Assembly: GCA_937981915.1 (NCBI GenBank)
Contig: CALJMD010000046.1
Location: 1 to 43,217 of the forward strand
Source of the DNA: an uncultured Acidimicrobiales bacterium
GTDB taxonomy: Bacteria > Actinomycetota > Acidimicrobiia > Acidimicrobiales > SZUA-35
Length of the DNA stretch: 43,217 nucleotides
Direction of reading: 5' to 3'
Shown here: piece by piece, positions 1-8,222 of the stretch
Position numbering within the stretch: the first letter of the stretch is position 1
Layout of the letters: each line of letters starts with the position of its first letter
The notes under the pieces: generated by a model
What the model saw: the letters and a program-made list of their open reading frames with translations, nothing else
The model's database searches: none
What the model was told of the DNA's origin: nothing
Position numbers and translations under genes: made by a program

Positions 1-162
1 GGCCGCTCAGAATCGTATGAACGTGCACAGGTCGCAGCCGTTGATTTGAGTTCGCCGTTTGAGCAGGTCAAGTTCCGAGACGGTTCGGGGGTTGCCCTAC
101 CACTTGAGGGAAGGTCTCTCGTTCAAGCCGGTATTCTGCTCAGTCCTCGGAGAGACTCGTAG
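1..162 (+). CDS. C-terminal end of an unidentified protein (5' end outside window)
   Basis: Frame 1 is open from the first base to a TAG at 160-162, giving the last 53 residues of a protein that begins before the window. The tail ends in the residues QAGILLSPRRDS. It contains no motif I recognise, so I assign no function. It converges with the sulfurtransferase gene on the other strand and the two stops overlap by 23 bases, which is compatible with the compact layout elsewhere. The open frame is short, so it could be chance, but the amino-acid composition is protein-like. Confidence 0.5.
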   Translation, partial: GRSESYERAQVAAVDLSSPFEQVKFRDGSGVALPLEGRSLVQAGILLSPRRDS

Positions 163-1015
163 CGATTGGACGACTAGTGTCCTGGGTCCATTCTGACCAG
201 GACCCGGCGTACAGCACGCCACCGTCAATACCGGCGACTCGAGCTGCCAGTAGATTCTGGCAAGCGGTTACCCCGGAGCCGCATGTGGCTATCCAGGGCT
301 GCTCACCGTCAATTCCGAGAGACTCGAACTGAGCTCGCAACTGGTCCGGCGGAAGGAAACGAAGGCTTCGGTCCAGATTCTTCTGCCATGGATGCGATCG
401 TGCACCCGGCATGTGTCCTGGCGGTTGATCAACCGGATTCGGTTGTCCCTGGAAGCGTTCCGGTGACCTGGCGTCAACTATGGGTGCCGAAGAGTCGGCG
501 ACCACGGCTGAAACCTGGTTGGCCGTCGCCAAACGACCGGATGGCCAAGAGGCGTCGATTGACGTAGCTTGGCTGACGGATTCGATCGCGTTATTGATCG
601 TGGTGGGCGTCGATGCCGCCGTTGCCTCGAGGTTTCCAGGCCACGCTCCCACTCCCCCATCCAACACGGCGGCATCAAAGCCGAGCGAGTCAAGCATCCA
701 CCACAGCCGGGCTGCAATGCCGCCACCAACGTCGTCGTAGCAAACAACCGGGAGCGAAGTCAGGCCTTTGGCCTCAAGCATCGCCAGGAACTGCGGCGCG
801 GGTGGAAGTGGATGTCGGCCACTTCTGCCCGGTGTATCGGATATGTCGGCGTCAAGATCGACGAACACGGCTCCAGGGAGGTGGCCGGCATGGTAGTCAC
901 CAACCTTCGGTCCATCTTGCAGCGACCATCTCACATCGGCCAACGCGACATGACCATGGTTTTGCGCAAGCCACTCGCCGGTGACTAACGGACCAGGCAA
1001 CGCAGGTTGCGGCAC
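140..1015 (-). CDS. sseA: 3-mercaptopyruvate/thiosulfate sulfurtransferase (two rhodanese domains)
   Basis: This 291-residue cytoplasmic enzyme has the length and layout of tandem-rhodanese sulfurtransferases. The N-terminal non-catalytic rhodanese domain spans roughly residues 10-130 and the catalytic one about 165-285. The active-site loop reads CGSGVTAC near residue 245. The CG(S/T)GVTA form is typical of mercaptopyruvate sulfurtransferases rather than thiosulfate-preferring rhodaneses, where the loop is usually CRxGx(R/T). The enzyme moves sulfane sulfur from mercaptopyruvate to thiol acceptors or cyanide. Translation most likely starts at the GTG at 1015. The gene lies 13 bases after the stop of the TIR-like membrane protein on the same strand, so the two may share a transcript, although no functional link is obvious. 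The family call is secure; substrate preference is inferred from the loop. Confidence 0.9.
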   Translation of the reverse strand: MPQPALPGPLVTGEWLAQNHGHVALADVRWSLQDGPKVGDYHAGHLPGAVFVDLDADISDTPGRSGRHPLPPAPQFLAMLEAKGLTSLPVVCYDDVGGGIAARLWWMLDSLGFDAAVLDGGVGAWPGNLEATAASTPTTINNAIESVSQATSIDASWPSGRLATANQVSAVVADSSAPIVDARSPERFQGQPNPVDQPPGHMPGARSHPWQKNLDRSLRFLPPDQLRAQFESLGIDGEQPWIATCGSGVTACQNLLAARVAGIDGGVLYAGSWSEWTQDTSRPIATSLSED

Positions 1016-1028
1016 GGCGTATCGAGTC

Positions 1029-2279
1029 CTAGGGGGAAGCGACCGTAAAGGTCAACGTGGCTTGACGACCGCCGTCGTCCTCAGACTCATATATATGTAC
1101 GTGTTGGCCGTCGGCGCCGAACACCGCAGTGATTACGTTGACCCCGAACGCCGCATCTTCGGGGTTCAGGTTCTTCGCCGCTCCAGCGGTCAGGGTCACG
1201 ACCTGAGGGCCGACCGTGGTGCCGTCGCTCCGAGGCTCATGCGTGACTGTTCCCGACACGCCTGCGCTCAGTGCGATTCCCATGATGTCGTTGTGCCACG
1301 GGCCTTCGTGACCTTCGACCGCAAGACGCCCCCCGCCAGGACAATCGATGGTTCCGGTGAGCAGAAACGACTTGCGAACATCGATGGTGCACGTCGCCGG
1401 CAATGTCACGCCGGACGGCGTTGGCGTTGTGTCCGTCGTCTCCCCACCGGTTCCGTCGGTCGAATCATCAGCCGCGGCTCCGGTTGAATTTCCGGGTGCC
1501 GTCGTTGACGTAGAAGGTAACAGCGCCGTCGACCCATCATCGCCGTCGCTGTCCGATCCATTGCTATTGCCGTCAGCAGTGCCATCGACATTTGTGCCGG
1601 CCAGCTCGGAGTCGCCTTCAAGCTCGGCTCTGGCATCGAGCTCGGGGCCAGCGGGTGCTTCCGAACCCAGCGAAGATGCTACGTCGTCCAGCTCCACCGT
1701 CTCGCTTCCGCCACCGAGTCCACGAATAATCAGGATGAGAGGAATGAGCGCGATCAAGAAGACCGCAGCCAGCATCGCCCAACCCAATCGAAGGTCGCTG
1801 GATTGCACTTGTTGGCGGATCGGAACGTGCCTGTGCAGCTCGCCACTGACCTGCGGATACTGGGTGGACAAGAAGTTTACGATCTCGTCCCGGGCTTCCA
1901 TTGGACGCCCACTCGGATAGCGAATCTGGGTAACCGGCGGGGCTTCGAGGCGATCCACGGTGTCTTCAACCAGTAGACAGACCTTGCCGCGCGACAGCCG
2001 GGCTTCGAGAAACCCTGCGGCGTGCAGCGTTCTCTGGATCCGATGCTCGGTGGCAGCCGCCACTGACGGGTCGGTGTCGTTCACCACGAGGACGGCCATG
2101 TCGAACTTGCTGAGCGAGACCTCAACTGGCATCGACGCGAAGGTCTGAACAGAGCAGCCCTCGGCCTCAAGAGAGTGCGCGAGCTCCTCAATGTCCTTCA
2201 TCGATCCTGTCGGCCCCATGAGGATCCGTGGATAATTGCCGCTGGCGTTCGCTAACGTCACAGTTGAGGAGTATAACAC
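1029..2279 (-). CDS. Membrane-anchored protein with N-terminal TIR-like (TIR_2) domain
   Basis: This 416-residue protein has three parts. Residues about 16-138 resemble the TIR-like nucleotide-binding domain PF10137: a first strand YPRILMG, a helix, a strand MAVLVVNDTD, and the characteristic block AAGFLEARLSRGKVCLL, which matches the family pattern FELGxFxGxLGRxRVCxL. A transmembrane helix follows at about 165-187. The rest is a Gly/Ser/Asp/Thr linker (about 190-290) and an outer domain with two cysteines near its start. The Glu of the family FELG motif, which is the catalytic residue in NADase members, aligns with Ala87, so NAD hydrolysis is doubtful. Topology would put the TIR-like part in the cytoplasm and the C-terminal domain outside. 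The sulfurtransferase gene follows after 13 bases. Domain assignment is by eye; a receiver-like Rossmann fold is the main alternative. Confidence 0.7.
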   Translation of the reverse strand: MLYSSTVTLANASGNYPRILMGPTGSMKDIEELAHSLEAEGCSVQTFASMPVEVSLSKFDMAVLVVNDTDPSVAAATEHRIQRTLHAAGFLEARLSRGKVCLLVEDTVDRLEAPPVTQIRYPSGRPMEARDEIVNFLSTQYPQVSGELHRHVPIRQQVQSSDLRLGWAMLAAVFLIALIPLILIIRGLGGGSETVELDDVASSLGSEAPAGPELDARAELEGDSELAGTNVDGTADGNSNGSDSDGDDGSTALLPSTSTTAPGNSTGAAADDSTDGTGGETTDTTPTPSGVTLPATCTIDVRKSFLLTGTIDCPGGGRLAVEGHEGPWHNDIMGIALSAGVSGTVTHEPRSDGTTVGPQVVTLTAGAAKNLNPEDAAFGVNVITAVFGADGQHVHIYESEDDGGRQATLTFTVASP

Positions 2280-2508
2280 CGGCTCTATACGTGGCTATGG
2301 TGTGACACCCAGTCGAGCTCATTGGACCAGATCAAGAATGGTCCGGACGAGAACATATGCCTATTATCTGCAAGTTCTCGTAGGCGCTCGTGGGTGTTTG
2401 TACACTCCGCTGCCTCGAGGTCGGCATCGGTGCGATCGTGGCCCCAAAACCATCTCGAGCTCCCTTGATCAACTAGGATCGAGAGGGATAAATCACCGAG
2501 GCGGAGCA
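2280..2508. promoter_or_regulatory. Divergent intergenic region
   Basis: This 229-base stretch separates the minus-strand TIR-like gene from the plus-strand anchored protein, so it should carry promoters for both directions. An open frame continues upstream of 2509 into it, but it lacks protein-like features. I found no convincing -35/-10 pair, tRNA or riboswitch. Confidence 0.4.
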
Positions 2509-3060
2509 ATGACGGGAACAGCCCGATCAGCACAAGATGGAAGCCCGGCAGTTGCCGATGACCGAGGACTACGAGACAGCTCGCTCGTCTCCTGGCTGAC
2601 CATGGCAGTCAGCTTGCTGATTGTTGGCTTGCTGACGTGGATTACGATAAGTGCCATCCGCGGCGGGGGCGACGAGGAGAACGACGCCGGTGACGGATCA
2701 GACTCGATTGCGTCGAGCTCGGGCGAGCAGACTGCGGTCGACGAGGTTGCGGTGACTATCGGAACCGAGGGCCATCAGATTGTTGTGGCATGTTTTCTCC
2801 CGACAGCGACAAATCCTCCGCTGATCGCCTTCGCCAGCTCCGCCCCCGTCCAACTGGATCTCACTGTCGAAGCAACCCTGATTGGCAGTGATGAAGGAAG
2901 GTTCAGAACGGTTGCTACTGCCGACGACCTTCGGCCCGGCGAACAACGCCAGTCCGTTCCGCGAACTACTGAGACATCGACGGTGGTCATCGACGGCGAA
3001 GTTGTTGGATGTGAGATCCAGAGCGTTCAGGCCGACCGTCAAGTTGTCAGGTTCGGGTAG
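2509..3060 (+). CDS. Small membrane-anchored extracytoplasmic protein, function unknown
   Basis: The protein has 183 residues from the ATG at 2509, which is preceded by the purine-rich GAGGCGGAG. The longer frame back to 2236 runs through the divergent promoter region and is unlikely to be translated. About 30 polar residues precede a single transmembrane helix (SWLTMAVSLLIVGLLTWITI), then an acidic Gly/Asp/Ser linker, then a domain of about 110 residues rich in beta-prone segments and ending in GCEIQSVQADRQVVRFG. Two cysteines in this outer domain could form a disulfide. No family is recognised. The adjacent genes are also single-pass envelope proteins, which suggests a cell-envelope setting. 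Confidence 0.75.
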   Translation: MTGTARSAQDGSPAVADDRGLRDSSLVSWLTMAVSLLIVGLLTWITISAIRGGGDEENDAGDGSDSIASSSGEQTAVDEVAVTIGTEGHQIVVACFLPTATNPPLIAFASSAPVQLDLTVEATLIGSDEGRFRTVATADDLRPGEQRQSVPRTTETSTVVIDGEVVGCEIQSVQADRQVVRFG

Positions 3061-3122
3061 AACCGGCGTCATGGGCGCCGATCCGTAGCGTGAGACCTCG
3101 CTGACGCTAGCCTTTCTACGTT

Positions 3123-3284
3123 ATGGACTGGTTCGCAAATAACTGGCCGATGCTACTAGTGGCATTGGGAGTCTTCATTGTTCTGTCCGGCGTCATCCGG
3201 AAACTGGCGAAGATCGCTTTCTTGGGCGTCGGCTTAGCCGTTCTCGGCCTGCTGATCTGGCCTTCAGTGAGCAACTCGTTCTAG
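3123..3284 (+). CDS. 53-residue two-helix membrane protein
   Basis: A short frame starts at the ATG at 3123 and ends with TAG at 3282-3284. It encodes 53 residues beginning MDWFANNWPM. It is almost entirely hydrophobic: a first helix LLVALGVFIVLSGVI, a short basic turn RKLAK, and a second helix IAFLGVGLAVLGLLIW, ending SVSNSF. This hairpin with a positively charged turn is typical of genuine small membrane proteins and is unlikely in a random frame. It lies 62 bases after the preceding plus-strand gene and could share its transcript. Short glycine-rich proteins of this form are common and mostly uncharacterised in actinobacteria. No function can be assigned. Confidence 0.65.
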   Translation: MDWFANNWPMLLVALGVFIVLSGVIRKLAKIAFLGVGLAVLGLLIWPSVSNSF

Positions 3285-3304
3285 TTGTCGCCACAGGTCG
3301 CCCT

Positions 3305-4384
3305 CTACGGGACGAAAATGCCGCCGCTCAGCATTGCGAACGGCGGAATCGAGCCGTCTTGAGTTGCCGCGCTCGGCTCCACGGAGATTCGGCCGGGCGG
3401 CACGCCCACATTTTCTAACGTCGCAACCAACGAGTCGATCTTTTGGCCTTCGGAGGTCGCTGCGGAGTCACCGGAGCTACTCTCGAGGCCCGGAACAATA
3501 AGTGTGAGCCTGGCGTCAGGATAGACCGCCATTAGGGCTCCAGCGGTCTCCAGCAAGAACGCCGAAGATGAGTCCAGGGCCGCTGCGTCGTCGGCAAACA
3601 CCAACGGCTGATCGATGAACAGCACGGGGCTCGCACCGTCGACCGCCTTGTCGTTGGCATCGGCGTCGAGCTCGATGTCGTACAGCACATTTTGAGAGCC
3701 GACCAGTATCGAAGCCCGGTCGCCAAGCGCTTCTGCGGCGGATTGATCAGCCCATCTCCCCAGAATGTGCAGTTGACCGGAGGCGAACACTCCGTAGGCG
3801 TCTCGTGAACGCGCTGCGGCTTCAGTTCTATACAGGTCCATTGATGCCGCGGGCGACAACTGAGCCGTCGTCGAGTCTGTGGATGTCGACGGGTCTGTTG
3901 AGTCGTCGGCGGTGTCGGTCTCGGAGGATGCTGCGCCAGTGGTGTCCTCTGTGAGTTGACCGGACACGTCTAGGGAGTCCCCCTCCCCAAGTTGCGTTGT
4001 CTGCCCGGAGTCACCATTGACGTTGTCTTCCGGAGCGGTGCTTGCCTCAACATCGCCGGATACAGAGCTTTCGCCGCTCTGGCTGTTGAGAGCCAATGCA
4101 GCCAGACCTAGGACAACAACGGCGCCGGCTCCGAACAGTGCGGCTGCCAGACGACGCGAACCAGCCCGTTCCGGCTGATACGGCGCCAGACCATGATCGC
4201 TGTCGTCGCTCCCTGCGCTGCCCGACCTGAGTCGCGGCGCTTCGGGGTCTTGGGGCGTCGGGTCGGCCTCGACCTGATCTGTCGATTGGCGTGCTTCGCC
4301 GGCTGAGGTCTCCTGCGTCGACAGCTCAGCCGTGTCGACGACCCGGCCAATCCACGTCGGCACTCGATCCGCTGTTTCGCTCAA
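3305..4384 (-). CDS. Single-pass envelope protein with BON-like and degenerate OmpA-like regions
   Basis: The protein has 359 residues, probably starting at the TTG at 4384; a GTG at 4363 is an alternative. A polar, acidic cytoplasmic segment of about 85 residues is followed by a transmembrane helix (about 88-108). An Asp/Thr/Ser linker comes next (about 110-175). The outer part resembles a BON domain (LHILGRWADQSAAEALGDRA then VLYDIELD), followed by a region laid out like an OmpA peptidoglycan-binding domain (PLVFADDAAALDSSS through GVPPGRISVEPS). The usual Asp and Arg ligands for diaminopimelate in OmpA domains are not clear here. It may sit in the cell wall. Family assignment is tentative and rests on layout more than strict motifs. 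Confidence 0.65.
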   Translation of the reverse strand: MSETADRVPTWIGRVVDTAELSTQETSAGEARQSTDQVEADPTPQDPEAPRLRSGSAGSDDSDHGLAPYQPERAGSRRLAAALFGAGAVVVLGLAALALNSQSGESSVSGDVEASTAPEDNVNGDSGQTTQLGEGDSLDVSGQLTEDTTGAASSETDTADDSTDPSTSTDSTTAQLSPAASMDLYRTEAAARSRDAYGVFASGQLHILGRWADQSAAEALGDRASILVGSQNVLYDIELDADANDKAVDGASPVLFIDQPLVFADDAAALDSSSAFLLETAGALMAVYPDARLTLIVPGLESSSGDSAATSEGQKIDSLVATLENVGVPPGRISVEPSAATQDGSIPPFAMLSGGIFVP

Positions 4385-4553
4385 CTTCCCGCACCTTCAC
4401 TAATCATGTTGAAGCTTTACCCATGGTAGTCCAAGCGCACCATGGGCTCTGTCGGCGGCTGTAAGCAAATGCACCATACCGGCCAGAACCGATGTACCCA
4501 GTCATCGGTGAGGAGACTCGCCTACCTCTGCGGCCCCCAAAGACGCCGCCTGA

Positions 4554-5459
4554 TCATGGCGCTACGGCAATGGCCACCGGCACCGTCAAGGCCGCTGCCA
4601 GCGTGGCGAAGACCACCGTAGACGTTACGAGCTTTGGGGCAAGTTCCTGTTCCAGGGCAATCACCATGCAGAAGACTGCTGGGGGCATAGCCGACTGAAT
4701 CACGGTCAACGCCAGCAGTTCGTCCTCCAAGCCAACAACGATGCCAGTCATGGCCGCAACCGCAGGAGCGACAACCAGCTTTGCCACGGTCGGGACCGTC
4801 ACCGCTGGGACCAGCGAGACCCTCCCGGTCTCGGCTAGCTGAGCCCCCAGGGTGAACAGCATTACAGGAATCAGTGCACCGGCAACCAGGGAGATGGCCC
4901 GGGTGGCGATGAGAGGTGGGGTCGAGCCGGTGACGTTCACGGCGAAGGCGAAAAAGCTGGCTACCGGCATCGGGGCCAACAAGGCGATCCGAAGTGCTTG
5001 CCACAACGATCCCCGCTCGGCCTGCGCCAAACCGATTCCCAACACCATTCCAGGAACGTTCACCGCCAACATGAAGACGCCGGCTGCAGGCAAGATCTCC
5101 GGTCCCAGCGCAAAGACCGAGATGGCCAGGCCGGTATTTCCGACGTTTCCATAACCGGATGTCATCGCCGCCGCCGACCACTCCTGTCGGCTTCCTCCCA
5201 GTGTTCGAACCACGGCAGCGCCAACGGCAGCAGCTACCACGAGGCCGGCGACACCGGCGATGGCAAGGCGAACGGCAACACCCCCTGACAGGTTGCTGTC
5301 CCAGAGAATGTCAAACATGAACGCCGGTCCCAGAACCCAAAACGCCAGGCGCGACAGCGGTCGGGCCTCAATTCCGAGCCGTGGGCCCATGAGATATCCC
5401 CCAGCGATGACCACAGCCACAGGGCCCAGCACGTTGAGGAACACACCCAGGAAAGCCAC
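4554..5459 (-). CDS. AEC-family (auxin efflux carrier-like) transporter
   Basis: This is a 301-residue, highly hydrophobic protein with about ten predicted transmembrane helices in two groups of five, the usual size and layout of the AEC family (PF03547). The first segment reads GVFLNVLGPVAVVIAGGYLM. A family-like stretch TSGYGNVGNTGLAISVFALG matches the conserved GN-G-P region near the first crossover helix, and QSAMPPAVFCMVIALEQ matches the second half. Members export small carboxylates, amino acids or hormones; the substrate cannot be read from sequence. The start at 5459 places the first helix directly at the N-terminus. The gene is divergent from the acyl-CoA dehydrogenase-like gene, with a 79-base promoter gap. 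Confidence 0.88.
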   Translation of the reverse strand: MAFLGVFLNVLGPVAVVIAGGYLMGPRLGIEARPLSRLAFWVLGPAFMFDILWDSNLSGGVAVRLAIAGVAGLVVAAAVGAAVVRTLGGSRQEWSAAAMTSGYGNVGNTGLAISVFALGPEILPAAGVFMLAVNVPGMVLGIGLAQAERGSLWQALRIALLAPMPVASFFAFAVNVTGSTPPLIATRAISLVAGALIPVMLFTLGAQLAETGRVSLVPAVTVPTVAKLVVAPAVAAMTGIVVGLEDELLALTVIQSAMPPAVFCMVIALEQELAPKLVTSTVVFATLAAALTVPVAIAVAP

Positions 5460-5527
5460 CGGTTCAACGATAAAGCGGTGCGAGACCTTTCGGTGGCCGG
5501 ATAGAAGTCGCTAAACTCAAGCCTTCT

Positions 5528-5533
5528 AGGAGG
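5528..5533 (+). promoter_or_regulatory. AGGAGG ribosome binding site choosing between two GTG starts
   Basis: A perfect AGGAGG lies two bases before a GTG at 5536 and five bases before a second GTG at 5539. The five-base spacing is far more usual, so the second GTG is taken as the start of the ACAD-like gene. Confidence 0.7.
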
Positions 5534-5538
5534 ATGTG

Positions 5539-6975
5539 GTGGCACAAGTAGACGACCGCAGCCGAGGCGGATTTTCTCCCGAGGCGAAAGCACTATTTTC
5601 ACGAGCGGAGAAGTTTCACAGCACCACCGTTCACGCCAACGCGGCGAGGTGGGAATTGCATGATCGGGCGAGTAACCAAGGAGCGATGCGTGAAGCAGCC
5701 AAATTGGGTTTCACCGGCATCGAAGTGGAGCGAGAGCGCGGAGGACTCGGCCTTGGGGCTCGAGAGAAGCTGCGCGTAGCGGAGATCCTCGGACGTTCCT
5801 CGCTCAGTTTCGCTCTCGGCCTTATGGCCAGCCAGAACGTAGCTGTCCGACTGTCGACCGCTGGCTCGGCGCGTCACCGTTCGGACCTTCTTCCCGGACT
5901 GCTCGCCGGTACACGATTCGGCGCCGTCGCCCCTCCCCCACAGCAGACCCCGTCGCGGGGCGCTGTTGCTCGACCGTTGACGGCCACCAAGAACCCGAGT
6001 GGTTGGGTCCTCAACGGCGAAGCGACCTGGATCGTCAACGCTGCTGTCTCCGATGTCTTTATCTGTTACGCCGACACCGGGTCATCGGGGGACAACAACG
6101 ATCTTGCCTGTTTCGTTGTGCGTTCCGGGCAAGTCGGATTCAAGTTGGGGCAGCCGTATCGATTGCTTGCCGGCGCTCCAATCGGTGTGAGCGGATTCCA
6201 ACTCACCGACTATCAGTGCCTCGACACCGACATGTTGGTCGGCGCCGGAGATGGGTGGCGGTTGGCCGACGAAGACAGGAACTGCGAACGTCTCGAAGTT
6301 GCGGTTCTGGCCTGCACGGCGGTGCGCTCGGCTCTTGCCTCCGCGGTCGAGAATTTGGGCGACACCGACGGCATTGGTGACCCGGCACTGGCAGATGCCG
6401 TCACATCGCTTGAGGCGGCTGAAGCGCTCACCTCGGCAGCCGTCGACGACTATTGCGCCGACCCGACTGCGACTCGCACTTCTTCGCTGGCGCTTCATGC
6501 CAAGCAGTTCTCCTGCAATATGGCCGAAGAGGCGATAGCGGCTTGTCTCCAGCATCTCGGCCGGTCCGGGCTGATGGAAACAGAGGCGACAGGCCGTCTC
6601 ATGGCCGAGTGCCGAATTCTTTCCGGCCTGGCCGGAGAGACGGTGGCGCTCCAGGAGCAGGTACTCAGCGAACTGGCTGTGACGCATGGATCAACGGCAT
6701 CCGCCGACGCCACCGTCACCCTCGAGAAATCGGCGGCCGAAGCAGTAAGTGTAGCCGAAGTCGTGGATCTTCGAGAACGTCCTAACGGTGACTCGCTGTC
6801 CTCGTGGGCCTCGCCTGAAGCGGGTGCGTCTGACGGTCCGGCTGTGCCACCAATGCCGCCAATGCCGCCAGCTGACAATCAGCTGTCGGCCGTCTCTCCT
6901 TCCCCCGAACCTGATCAAGCAGAACGATCTCTTCCCCCGATGCCACCGCCAGATCTGCGCCGTGCCGGCTCCTGA
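5539..6975 (+). CDS. Acyl-CoA dehydrogenase-like protein with proline-rich tail
   Basis: This is a 478-residue protein. Residues 1 to about 385 follow the acyl-CoA dehydrogenase fold. They include an N-terminal helical part (EAAKLGFTGIEVERERGGLG), the middle beta domain (NPSGWVLNGEATWIVNAAVSDVFICYA) and the C-terminal helical bundle. Near the end of the bundle, the place where many ACADs carry the catalytic Glu in YEGT reads GLAGETV, so the base seems displaced or absent. The N-terminal helical domain is also shorter than usual. After residue 390 comes an unusual tail containing three PPMPP units. The downstream PrsW gene starts inside its last codons, which implies translational coupling. 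It may be a dehydrogenase with altered chemistry or a non-catalytic homologue; I cannot tell which. Confidence 0.78.
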   Translation: MAQVDDRSRGGFSPEAKALFSRAEKFHSTTVHANAARWELHDRASNQGAMREAAKLGFTGIEVERERGGLGLGAREKLRVAEILGRSSLSFALGLMASQNVAVRLSTAGSARHRSDLLPGLLAGTRFGAVAPPPQQTPSRGAVARPLTATKNPSGWVLNGEATWIVNAAVSDVFICYADTGSSGDNNDLACFVVRSGQVGFKLGQPYRLLAGAPIGVSGFQLTDYQCLDTDMLVGAGDGWRLADEDRNCERLEVAVLACTAVRSALASAVENLGDTDGIGDPALADAVTSLEAAEALTSAAVDDYCADPTATRTSSLALHAKQFSCNMAEEAIAACLQHLGRSGLMETEATGRLMAECRILSGLAGETVALQEQVLSELAVTHGSTASADATVTLEKSAAEAVSVAEVVDLRERPNGDSLSSWASPEAGASDGPAVPPMPPMPPADNQLSAVSPSPEPDQAERSLPPMPPPDLRRAGS

Positions 6976-8143
6976 GCCGATCAGCTCGGGTTCCGGTGGA
7001 GAGTCCGTACCGGAACGGCGCGGTTGGTTCGCCGACCCATGGCAAGCGGGGCATTGGCGTTGGTTCGACGGGACCGCATGGAGCAATCATGTTGGGCGTG
7101 CCGGTGACGCCGCTCCTCGACTCCCGGCGGCGCTAAGTTGGCCGGTCGCTCTCAGCCTGGTGGCCACCTTGTTGGCGCTACTGGCCTTGGTGGTCGTGTC
7201 ACCATTGGCCACGGTATCCGGCCTACTTCTGGGGACCGTTCCGATGGCGATCGTGCTCCCGGCGCTGGCCTGGCTGGATCGCGTTGAACCTGAACCGATC
7301 CGGTCGAGAGTGCATGCGCTGCTGTGGGGAGCAGTCGTTGCCGGCTTCGGATCTGGTGTTGTCAACACGGTGGTGGCGTTGGCTGCCAACGACGTTTGGG
7401 CCGCAGTAGCCTCCGCCCCGATTGTTGAAGAGGCGCTCAAAGGCCTTGGCCTGTTTTGGGCAATCAGGCGACGCGAACTTGATGGTGTCATGGACGGCAT
7501 CGTCTACGCCGGGTGGATCGCCGTGGGCTTCGCTGCAGCTGAAAACGTCCTCTATTTCTCGTCGGCCGCCAGCGGTGGTTTCCTCCTCGAAGTCTTCATC
7601 GTCCGGGGCCTACTCACTCCATTCGCCCATCCGCTCTTCACCGCCTGGATCGGACTTGCCCTCGGCTTGGCTACGTCAAAAGGGCAACCTTTGGCCATCA
7701 ACGCTGCTTGGGGCTACGGCCTTGCTGCCGCCTCGCACGCCGCATGGAACAGCACGCTCGCCTACACCCAAGACAGCGGAAGCACAATAGTGTTGACTGT
7801 TTCGATGCTGGCGTTTGTCGGTCTGTTCGTCGCCGCCGCAGTTACTGTCGTTGCGCTTCGGCGGCGCGATGAGTCTGCCTTCGTGGGCCTCATCCCCGTC
7901 CTGGCTCAGCGTTACGGAATGTCGGACCAGGAGGTGAGCAGCTTTGCCACATGGACCCGCGTCCTGACCACGAGACGGAACCTTGACCGCCAACGCCGAA
8001 AACACTTCGATTCAATCCACGCCTCACTAGCTCAACTTGCCGAGTGGCACCGCAGGCCGGAAAGCATCGACCCTGTACTTGAATCGGTACTTCGCCATCG
8101 TCTAGATGCTGCTAGAACCAATATGCGGGCGACAACCACCTAG
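6962..8143 (+). CDS. PrsW-family membrane protease with N-terminal DUF2510 motif
   Basis: The gene starts at the GTG at 6962, inside the end of the ACAD-like gene (14-base overlap), and encodes 393 residues. The frame continues further upstream only as a shadow of that gene. Residues 21-45 carry a DUF2510 motif (GWFADPWQAGHWRWFDGTAW), a short module common on actinobacterial membrane proteins. Residues about 60-290 form a polytopic PrsW domain (PF13367). Its conserved residues are visible: EE at 156-157 in IVEEALKG, Glu194 in AAENVLYF, His223 in FAHPLFT and His259 in AASHAAWN. PrsW proteins are intramembrane metalloproteases; the Bacillus founder cleaves an anti-sigma factor. The C-terminal 100 residues are soluble and basic. 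No anti-sigma factor is next door, so the substrate is unknown. Confidence 0.88.
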   Translation: MPAPEPISSGSGGESVPERRGWFADPWQAGHWRWFDGTAWSNHVGRAGDAAPRLPAALSWPVALSLVATLLALLALVVVSPLATVSGLLLGTVPMAIVLPALAWLDRVEPEPIRSRVHALLWGAVVAGFGSGVVNTVVALAANDVWAAVASAPIVEEALKGLGLFWAIRRRELDGVMDGIVYAGWIAVGFAAAENVLYFSSAASGGFLLEVFIVRGLLTPFAHPLFTAWIGLALGLATSKGQPLAINAAWGYGLAAASHAAWNSTLAYTQDSGSTIVLTVSMLAFVGLFVAAAVTVVALRRRDESAFVGLIPVLAQRYGMSDQEVSSFATWTRVLTTRRNLDRQRRKHFDSIHASLAQLAEWHRRPESIDPVLESVLRHRLDAARTNMRATTT

Positions 8144-8222
8144 ACACAGAGCCCTGGGGGCGACCGAGCGGATTATCCGCCAGAGGTTCAAACGTAGGCC
8201 TGGGGCGGCCGATAGAACGACC

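Noticed and set aside
1348-1920. 190-codon plus-strand frame rich in Ser/Val/Pro
   Set aside because: It is the antisense reading of the Thr/Ser/Asp linker of the TIR-like protein gene, where low-complexity codons keep the reverse frame open.
2236-2508. Long N-terminal extension of the plus-strand anchored protein
   Set aside because: It runs through the divergent promoter region and reads as non-protein-like Arg/Tyr-rich sequence; a purine-rich ribosome site precedes the ATG at 2509.
6788-6961. N-terminal extension of the PrsW protein
   Set aside because: It lies inside the ACAD-like gene and has a Cys/Gln/Arg-rich shadow composition; the DUF2510 motif begins soon after the GTG at 6962.
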